From Rhodospirillaceae bacterium (GTDB taxonomy: Bacteria > Pseudomonadota > Alphaproteobacteria > CACIAM-22H2), in assembly GCA_022843945.1 (NCBI GenBank), contig JALHMR010000018.1, positions 41,492-105,491 on the forward strand: 64,000 nucleotides of DNA. Direction: 5' to 3'. The notes beneath the pieces are model-generated. The model worked only from the letters and a program-made list of their open reading frames with translations, had not been told where the DNA came from and did not search any database. Below, piece by piece: positions 58,875 through 64,000 of the stretch (its first letter is position 1; every line of letters begins with the position of its first letter). The position numbers were made by a program, and so were the translations under genes.

Positions 58875-59354
58875 ATGCCGACATTCGGAGGCCGCCCGAC
58901 GAGACGGGAAATTCTGTTGGGAGCCGCGGCGACAGCCTCACTGCTGTTACCCCGCCTTGCTGAAGCCCAGGGACCAGCCATAACCGTCTACAAGAGCCCG
59001 ACTTGCGGATGTTGCAGCGGCTGGGCCGACCATCTTCGCCACGCCGGTTATGGCGTCACGACAATCGATACCGAAGACTTGCACCCGATAAAGGTCAGGC
59101 TGCGGGTGCCAGCCGATCTTGAAAGCTGCCATACTGCCAGCGTCGACGGGTACACGCTTGAAGGCCACGTGCCGGCGCACGCCGTGCAACGGCTTCTTCG
59201 CGAACGGCCCGATGTCGTCGGTCTCGCGGTCCCGGGAATGCCCGAAGGCTCGCCGGGCATGGAAACTGGCCGTGCCGAACTCTACGAGGTCGTCGCGTTC
59301 GCCGACGCGCGGCGCGAGGTGTTTGGACGATATCGCGGCCAAAATCCCGCCTGA
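58875..59354 (+). CDS. DUF411 metal-binding protein (Tat-exported)
   Basis: 159 residues from ATG 58875, behind GGAGG. Tat signal (RPTRREILLGAAATASLLL), then DUF411: VYKSPTCGCCSGWADHLRHAG with a CxCC site, CHTASVDGYTLEGHVPA, GLAVPGMPEGSPGME. It is a stand-alone homologue of the second half of the fusion at 28478-29284. It probably binds copper in the periplasm and begins a short copper/oxidative group with SodC and a multicopper oxidase. Confidence 0.9.
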   Translation: MPTFGGRPTRREILLGAAATASLLLPRLAEAQGPAITVYKSPTCGCCSGWADHLRHAGYGVTTIDTEDLHPIKVRLRVPADLESCHTASVDGYTLEGHVPAHAVQRLLRERPDVVGLAVPGMPEGSPGMETGRAELYEVVAFADARREVFGRYRGQNPA

Positions 59355-59396
59355 ATTTCTGCATTGTCGGCCTTCAACAATACCACGGGAGGATAT

Positions 59397-59927
59397 ATGC
59401 GTAAGACACTTCTGCTGGCCGCCGGCGCCGTCATCGTCTTGGCGGGGGCGGCGAAAGCCGACATCAAGACGGTCACGGTCAATTCCATAAGCGCAAACGG
59501 TGTCGGCGCCGCCATGGGTACGCTGACGCTTCAGGATACCCGGCGGGGATTGTTCATCGATCCGATGCTCAAGGGGTTATCACCGGGTCTGCATGGGTTT
59601 CACTTCCATGAAAAGCCGGATTGTGGTGCGGGTGCCGGAGCAGGCGGGCAGCCGGCCGGAGGCATGGCGGCAGGCGGACATTACGACCCGCGGGATTCGA
59701 AAAGGCATCTCGGCCCCCACAACGCGGCAGGGCATGAGGGCGATTTGCCGGTGCTCGTGGTCGATCACGACGGCACTGCGACCTTGCCCGTCGTTGCCAA
59801 ACGCCTGAAGGTCAAGGACGTGATCGGTCACGCTGTCATGATTCATGCGGGTGGCGACAATTTCGATGACGTGCCAGCGCCGCTCGGCGGCGGTGGTGGT
59901 CGAATTGCCTGCGGCGTGGTCCGTTGA
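59397..59927 (+). CDS. sodC: Cu/Zn superoxide dismutase SodC
   Basis: 176 residues from ATG 59397 (GGGAGGAT ribosome site). Signal peptide, then the metal ligands: [37 protein letters not shown] and [15 protein letters not shown], with the conserved Arg near the end (GGRIACGV). Periplasmic superoxide removal. The stop overlaps the start of the next gene (TTGA). Confidence 0.95.
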   Translation: MRKTLLLAAGAVIVLAGAAKADIKTVTVNSISANGVGAAMGTLTLQDTRRGLFIDPMLKGLSPGLHGFHFHEKPDCGAGAGAGGQPAGGMAAGGHYDPRDSKRHLGPHNAAGHEGDLPVLVVDHDGTATLPVVAKRLKVKDVIGHAVMIHAGGDNFDDVPAPLGGGGGRIACGVVR

Positions 59928-61399
59928 GCCCACGCAGCGGCTCGATCTCTTCGCAATCGAGCCGCCGCTCGCTTCTTCTCGGCTTGGGGAGTGCGGCGGC
60001 CGGGACCCTATTGCCCATCGCCCGGGCGGCCGCTCTGTCAGACGGGGCGCCGCGACAACTGGAGGCGGCGGTGGCCCGAACCGCGCTCGTTGGTGCGGGT
60101 GCGCCGGCGACAGATGTATGGGCGTACAACGCAACGGTGCCCGGACCATCGATCCGGCTGCGCCAGGGCGAACGGCTGCGCGTGCAGGCCGTGAATCGGC
60201 TGGCGGAGAACACGACGGTCCATTGGCACGGCATCCGTCTGCCCAATTCCATGGACGGCGTGCCGGATCTGACGCAGCGGCCTATCATTCCCGGCGGCAG
60301 CTTCCTCTACGAATTCGACGCTCCGGACGCGGGGACGTTCTGGTATCACCCACATTCCAGAAGCTATGAACAGGTTGACCGAGGGCTTGCCGGCGCCTTG
60401 ATCGTCGAGGAGCATGACCCGCCCGACGTCGACAGGGACCTCGTCTGGGTGCTCGACGATTGGCGACTGGCAGCCGATGCCTCGATAACATCCGATTTCG
60501 CGAACGCCATGGACATGAGCCATGCGGGCCGGCTCGGAAATACGGTGACTATCAACGGCCAGGTCCAGGAAGAGCTCGCGGTTCGCGCCGGTGAGCGGCT
60601 GCGACTGCGGCTGCTCAACGTCGCCAATGCGCGTATATTTGGATTGGCATTCTCCGGCCACGCGCCGCAAATCATCGCCATCGACGGTCAGCCGACAGAG
60701 CCTCATGCGCCGGAGAACGGCCGGATCGTCCTCGGGCCCGGAATGCGAATAGACATCATCCTCGATCTCGCGCTGGAACCTGGCTCGCGAGTGGCCGTCA
60801 CCGACGATTTTTATCGCAATCGGTCCTATAAGCTGGTCGATCTCGTCTATCGGCCGGAGCGAGCCTTGCGTTCTCGCTCTTCGGCCGAGGTGAGGCTCCC
60901 GCCGAATCCTTTGGCTCGCCCCGATCTTGAGCAAGCGGAACGCCACGCTATCGAGTTTGGCGGCGGCATGATGGACCCCAAAATGCGGCGGCGAATGATG
61001 TCGCCCGAAGGGATGACGCCGGAAGCGCGGGAGATGATGGCACGCTCGATGATGGAACGGATGCGGGCTGGCCATATCTGGACGATCAACGGCAAGGCAG
61101 CCGAAGGGCATCTACACGAGCCGGACTTACTGCTCCGTCACGGCAAGAGTTACGTGTTGGACATGCTGAACGACACGGCTTGGCACCACACCATGCATTT
61201 GCACGGCATGACATTCCAGGTTGTTTCCCGCAATGGCCGAACGCTGACCAGGCCGGTCTGGCAAGATACGGTGCTGATGGATCCTGGTGAGCGCGTCGCC
61301 ATCGCCTTCGCCGCGGACAACCCAGGCGACTGGATGTTCCACTGTCACGTTCTCGAGCATCAGGCCAGCGGCATGATGTCGGTGGTACGCGTCTCTTAG
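59924..61399 (+). CDS. Multicopper oxidase (Tat-exported), second
   Basis: 491 residues from TTG 59924, which overlaps the sodC stop; the resulting N-terminus has a Tat signal ([16 protein letters not shown]), supporting the start. Copper motifs: [33 protein letters not shown] and [17 protein letters not shown] Met-rich insert (about 345-380, [16 protein letters not shown]) is typical of CueO-like cuprous oxidases. Different from the oxidase at 31228. Confidence 0.93.
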   Translation: MSPRSGSISSQSSRRSLLLGLGSAAAGTLLPIARAAALSDGAPRQLEAAVARTALVGAGAPATDVWAYNATVPGPSIRLRQGERLRVQAVNRLAENTTVHWHGIRLPNSMDGVPDLTQRPIIPGGSFLYEFDAPDAGTFWYHPHSRSYEQVDRGLAGALIVEEHDPPDVDRDLVWVLDDWRLAADASITSDFANAMDMSHAGRLGNTVTINGQVQEELAVRAGERLRLRLLNVANARIFGLAFSGHAPQIIAIDGQPTEPHAPENGRIVLGPGMRIDIILDLALEPGSRVAVTDDFYRNRSYKLVDLVYRPERALRSRSSAEVRLPPNPLARPDLEQAERHAIEFGGGMMDPKMRRRMMSPEGMTPEAREMMARSMMERMRAGHIWTINGKAAEGHLHEPDLLLRHGKSYVLDMLNDTAWHHTMHLHGMTFQVVSRNGRTLTRPVWQDTVLMDPGERVAIAFAADNPGDWMFHCHVLEHQASGMMSVVRVS

Positions 61400-61588
61400 G
61401 CGACCCGCGCTTTCAACCACAACTCAGTAGAAAACCACTCTTCTCTCCTGCTATTTTGCCGCGCGTTGGTACGGACCGCGCCGTCTTGGTCTTTCACAAG
61501 CATACAAGTGTGTCCGCTTCCGCTTTAGGGATATGGAAAGCTTTCCGGCAGGTACCCGCGAGCCCGACATTCGGTATTACACTTATCC

Positions 61589-61957
61589 TTGAGTGCCCCA
61601 GCGACAATCTCGAACAGTACATTAGCGCCCGGGCTCTCGCCACGGCGCTTGCAGCTCGTCTATGAGCATGTCGAGAATCGGCTGGGGGAAAAGCTGACAC
61701 TCGCCGAATTGGCGCAAGTCGCAGGCCTCAGTGCGCATCACTTTGCTGCCGTCTTCCGCGCTGCAACGGGAAGCTCGCCACATCGCTACGTTCTTCAGCG
61801 CCGGATCGCCCGGGCGACAATCCTCCTGTGCGAAACAGGGCTGCCGATCGCCGAGATTGCGTTGCGGGTGGGCTTTTCGAGCCAAAGCCACTTTACTGCC
61901 GTCTTCCGCCGTTCGACCGGACGGACGCCGGCGCGTTTACGTCAGCCCCTGGAGTGA
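61589..61957 (+). CDS. Short AraC-type DNA-binding protein
   Basis: 122 residues from TTG 61589. It consists almost only of an AraC/XylS-type double helix-turn-helix: KLTLAELAQVAGLSAHHFAAVFRAATG and LPIAEIALRVGFSSQSHFTAVFRRSTGRTPARLR. The ligand-binding half is absent and no matching sequence lies upstream in this frame, so it is a naturally short member or a 5'-truncated gene. The 61400-61588 gap holds nothing clear. Confidence 0.72.
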   Translation: MSAPATISNSTLAPGLSPRRLQLVYEHVENRLGEKLTLAELAQVAGLSAHHFAAVFRAATGSSPHRYVLQRRIARATILLCETGLPIAEIALRVGFSSQSHFTAVFRRSTGRTPARLRQPLE

Positions 61958-61967
61958 TTGCGCGGCC

Positions 61968-62222
61968 CTACAGACGCTGATAGCCGCGCTCGCTCATCCA
62001 CCGCGCCCGGCGCAGATGGCTCGCCACGGCCCGGAGCGCTCGTTCAGGTTCCTTGTCCGGATCGATACCCAGGATCAACCGCGCCATCTCGCTCTCGCTG
62101 GCGCCCGCGGCACAGGCATCGAGCAAGCGCAGATACTCCGTTAGGTGAACTTTGTCGTAAGCGGTGACATCCTCCACCGACGGAGCCTCGTCGGCGAGTG
62201 CAACCGGTTCGGAGTTCGTCAT
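61968..62222 (-). CDS. DUF2285 family protein
   Basis: 84 residues from ATG 62222. It matches a DUF2285 domain: DVTAYDKVHLTEYLRLLDACAAGASESEMARLILGIDPDKEPERA, ending RRARWMSERGYQRL. Such proteins are common in the regulatory part of alphaproteobacterial conjugative elements. It is divergent from the XRE regulator. Confidence 0.84.
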   Translation of the reverse strand: MTNSEPVALADEAPSVEDVTAYDKVHLTEYLRLLDACAAGASESEMARLILGIDPDKEPERALRAVASHLRRARWMSERGYQRL

Positions 62223-62390
62223 CGATTCTCCCAGCCGCGGCGTTGCCGCGATGGCCTCGCTTTTTCGGCGACCATGCCCGAGTCGCGCCTCCGACGCCTG
62301 TGTCAATTGCGTACCCGGGTCGCCCAGGCTCCGCATGCCTACATATTATAGTTGATAAACTTCTAGTATGTGATCTGCCGACCATGGCGC

Positions 62391-62621
62391 ATGGATATGC
62401 GCGGCTTGGTCGGACGGAACGTGCGGCGTCTCCGGCAGCGGAGAGGGCTGAGCCAGGAGCGATTCGCCGAGATCTCCGGCCTCAGCCAGCAATACATCAG
62501 CGGCCTCGAGCAGGGGCGGCGCAATCCTACCGTGGTGACAATGTACGAGCTCGCCACAGCACTCAGCGTCGATCCGCGAGAGCTTCTCCGGCCCCCGCCG
62601 GGGCCAACCCGCGGCAGATGA
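62391..62621 (+). CDS. XRE-family regulator
   Basis: 76 residues from ATG 62391. A compact helix-turn-helix: NVRRLRQRRGLSQERFAEISGLSQQYISGLEQGRRNPTVVTMYELA pattern, ending in a Pro-rich tail. It is likely the control switch of the element. The AT-rich stretch 62340-62370 upstream is a good place for its promoter. Confidence 0.9.
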   Translation: MDMRGLVGRNVRRLRQRRGLSQERFAEISGLSQQYISGLEQGRRNPTVVTMYELATALSVDPRELLRPPPGPTRGR

Positions 62622-62783
62622 TGCCGCACAAGATTTGTGCAGGGGCGTGAGAGCCGCGTAGCAAGATCATGTCTTTCCCCGCACGCCGGTCGTTTCTGAC
62701 AAAGGGCGGTGGAATCTGACAGACGCCGTACCGTGGCGTGTGTAGACGTGTCGCCATGCCCGTTTAGCGTGTAGTACATCCGC

Positions 62784-63635
62784 ATGCCGGACGAAAACCG
62801 CTCAGTGTCTTCTCTTGATAAGCCGGGCCCCGGGGGCGCGGGCGACACGCTCGCACAGCCGCGGCCGGACTGGCGCGATCCTGCGGCCTACGCCTATACG
62901 CGGACGCTCACGCGCGACGCGTGGGCTTGGGAATTCCTGCGCCGCAGCCCGAAATATCGCGCGGAGTTTGACCGCCTCGCAGCGCCGACCCGGAGGGCCC
63001 GCCACACGGGCGTGTGCCAGACGACCGGCAGCGACGAGGCGGCACAGCGCTGGGGCTGCTTCCCTTTCGAGAATCCCGATCGCAACGCGTCTCAGGCCGC
63101 CGTGTTGTGGCGGCCGGACGTCTCATCCTTCGTCCTGCGGCTCCGCGCGGAAGCGGAGCCGAAGCACGACGTGGCGCCCCGTTTCGCGGGGCTGCGTGAC
63201 AAGGCCTGTAACGTGGTTGAAACGGGCACGATCCAGCATGTCCTTTTCATGCAGAACGGGCAGCGCCTTCAGCTCGCCGTCTGCGGCGGTGATCTGTTCA
63301 CGGCCCAGCGTATTTTTACCGACATCTCGTCGCCGCGTCTCAAACGGGGGGTGACGATGCTGCGCCGGTTCAATCGTCTTGCCGCTCGGGGTGACCTGGG
63401 CGAGCCGGTTCCCGCGCCGGTGGGGTGCGGCCGTCGGTTGCTGTTTGTGCTCCGCGCGCTCGACGGCGCGAGCGCTGGCGCGTCGCAACAGGAGATCGCC
63501 GAAGCGCTTTTCGAGTCGCGCGATATCAAACGTGATTGGGACAGCCCCACCGGTGCGCTTCGACACCAGGTCCGCCGGGCGATCTACCGGGGCTCCTGGC
63601 TACGCGACGGCGGCTATCTCCGTCTGCTGCGATAA
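62784..63635 (+). CDS. DUF6499-DUF2285 two-domain protein
   Basis: 283 residues. N-terminal DUF6499 (PDWRDPAAYAYTRTLTRDAWAWEFLRRSPKYR), then a middle region with a WGCFPFENPD motif, and a C-terminal DUF2285 (AQRIFTDISSPRLKRGVTMLRRFNRL, LDGASAGASQQEIAEALF, RHQVRRAIYRGSWLRDGGYLRLLR). It is a marker gene of alphaproteobacterial integrative and conjugative elements and probably DNA-binding. This suggests an element continuing beyond the right edge. Confidence 0.86.
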   Translation: MPDENRSVSSLDKPGPGGAGDTLAQPRPDWRDPAAYAYTRTLTRDAWAWEFLRRSPKYRAEFDRLAAPTRRARHTGVCQTTGSDEAAQRWGCFPFENPDRNASQAAVLWRPDVSSFVLRLRAEAEPKHDVAPRFAGLRDKACNVVETGTIQHVLFMQNGQRLQLAVCGGDLFTAQRIFTDISSPRLKRGVTMLRRFNRLAARGDLGEPVPAPVGCGRRLLFVLRALDGASAGASQQEIAEALFESRDIKRDWDSPTGALRHQVRRAIYRGSWLRDGGYLRLLR

Positions 63636-64000
63636 GTTGTCAGGCCGCCGTTGTTCGAGGCCGGCGTAAGACCCTGTCCGTCTGGGCGCTGTCCGATCCC
63701 CGTCGTTTCGTCCGCCGACTGCTCACGCCGAACCCGGCTGCCCTTCCGTCTCGGCTTGAGCGGGGCGCCCGCGGGGCTTCGCCCCGCGCCGGGCTCTCGT
63801 GAACCGAGCCGCCCCGTTTTCATGAAGCCTTAGCGGGCGTCTCGACCCTTCGGGCATCGATCCCTGGCGCGGCGCCCGCTCCCCGCGGGCGCTGGTGGTC
63901 CGCGCTGACGCGCGGCCGTTGACTTTGCCTTTCCCTGCGGGTCGCGGGGTGGGCGGCGCTCCCTTGTAGGCCCGCCGCGGCGGCCCGCAACCCGCTAAGC
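63636..64000. other. Right-end gap without a clear gene
   Basis: Very GC-rich sequence. A 7-bp stem with a 3-base loop (GCGGGGC TTC GCCCCGC) is at 63771-63787. No open frame here resembles a protein. Confidence 0.5.

Noticed and set aside
60038..61111. 357-codon minus-strand frame
   Set aside because: Antisense to the second multicopper oxidase, which has all copper motifs.
1..64000. CRISPR arrays and rRNA genes
   Set aside because: No regularly spaced repeats of CRISPR type and no rRNA-like stretches were seen. The TAGTCCCC repeats are too short and irregular.

Overview
The window looks like alphaproteobacterial chromosome. It is GC-rich, most strongly in the metal and transport regions. 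It carries families common in Hyphomicrobiales and Rhodospirillales (DUF3768, an XRE/RuvC-like pair, DUF6499/DUF2285, the IGHN-type motif) and Tat-exported copper oxidases. Almost all of it is accessory DNA; no rRNA, intact tRNA or CRISPR array was seen.

Region 1 (1-12.3 kb) is a defence island. It holds the end of a type I restriction-modification locus (partial hsdS, hsdR), followed by a decayed lipoprotein fragment. Next is a compact 2.0-kb element bounded by perfect 18-bp inverted repeats; it carries a tyrosine recombinase and a coiled-coil RmuC-like nuclease. Two small lipoproteins and a TIR-transmembrane protein follow. Last comes an operon of SF2 helicase-nuclease, CD-NTase and a Cap15-like 2TM/beta-barrel effector, i.e. 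a CBASS with an unusual helicase gene. An excisionase and integrase (12.5-13.8 kb), a degenerate tRNA-like sequence and a 21-bp direct repeat close this part.

Region 2 (14-20.8 kb) is a patchwork of small accessory genes: XRE regulator plus RuvC-like protein plus DUF3768, a DUF6879/DUF6082-like cassette, AlpA, an IGHN-type protein, a frameshifted gene, and a P4-type integrase preceded by short repeats.

Region 3 (20.8-51.4 kb) is a large metal-resistance island. Copper functions include DUF305, DUF4396, CopZ, CopA, CueR, CusF, a CusF-DUF411 fusion, PCuAC-like proteins, a cupredoxin, multicopper oxidase, and a TolC-CusB-CusA efflux pump with small accessory proteins. A MerR/P-type ATPase pair handles Zn/Cd/Pb. 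A long, tightly overlapping operon follows with DsbA-like, CcdA, PCuAC, SCO, LspA, two TlpA/DsbE-like proteins, Lnt and an M16 peptidase. This joins metal handling to periplasmic thiol chemistry and lipoprotein maturation. MerR-type operators with 19-bp spacers mark several promoters.

Region 4 (51.5-61.4 kb) holds an acid phosphatase, two TRAP permease pairs without a binding protein, moaB with a decayed second copy, an ArsR-controlled CDF transporter carrying two nearly identical HMA domains, DUF411, Cu/Zn superoxide dismutase and a second multicopper oxidase. Region 5 (61.5-64 kb) has a short AraC-type protein, DUF2285, an XRE regulator and a DUF6499-DUF2285 protein. This resembles the edge of an integrative conjugative element continuing to the right.
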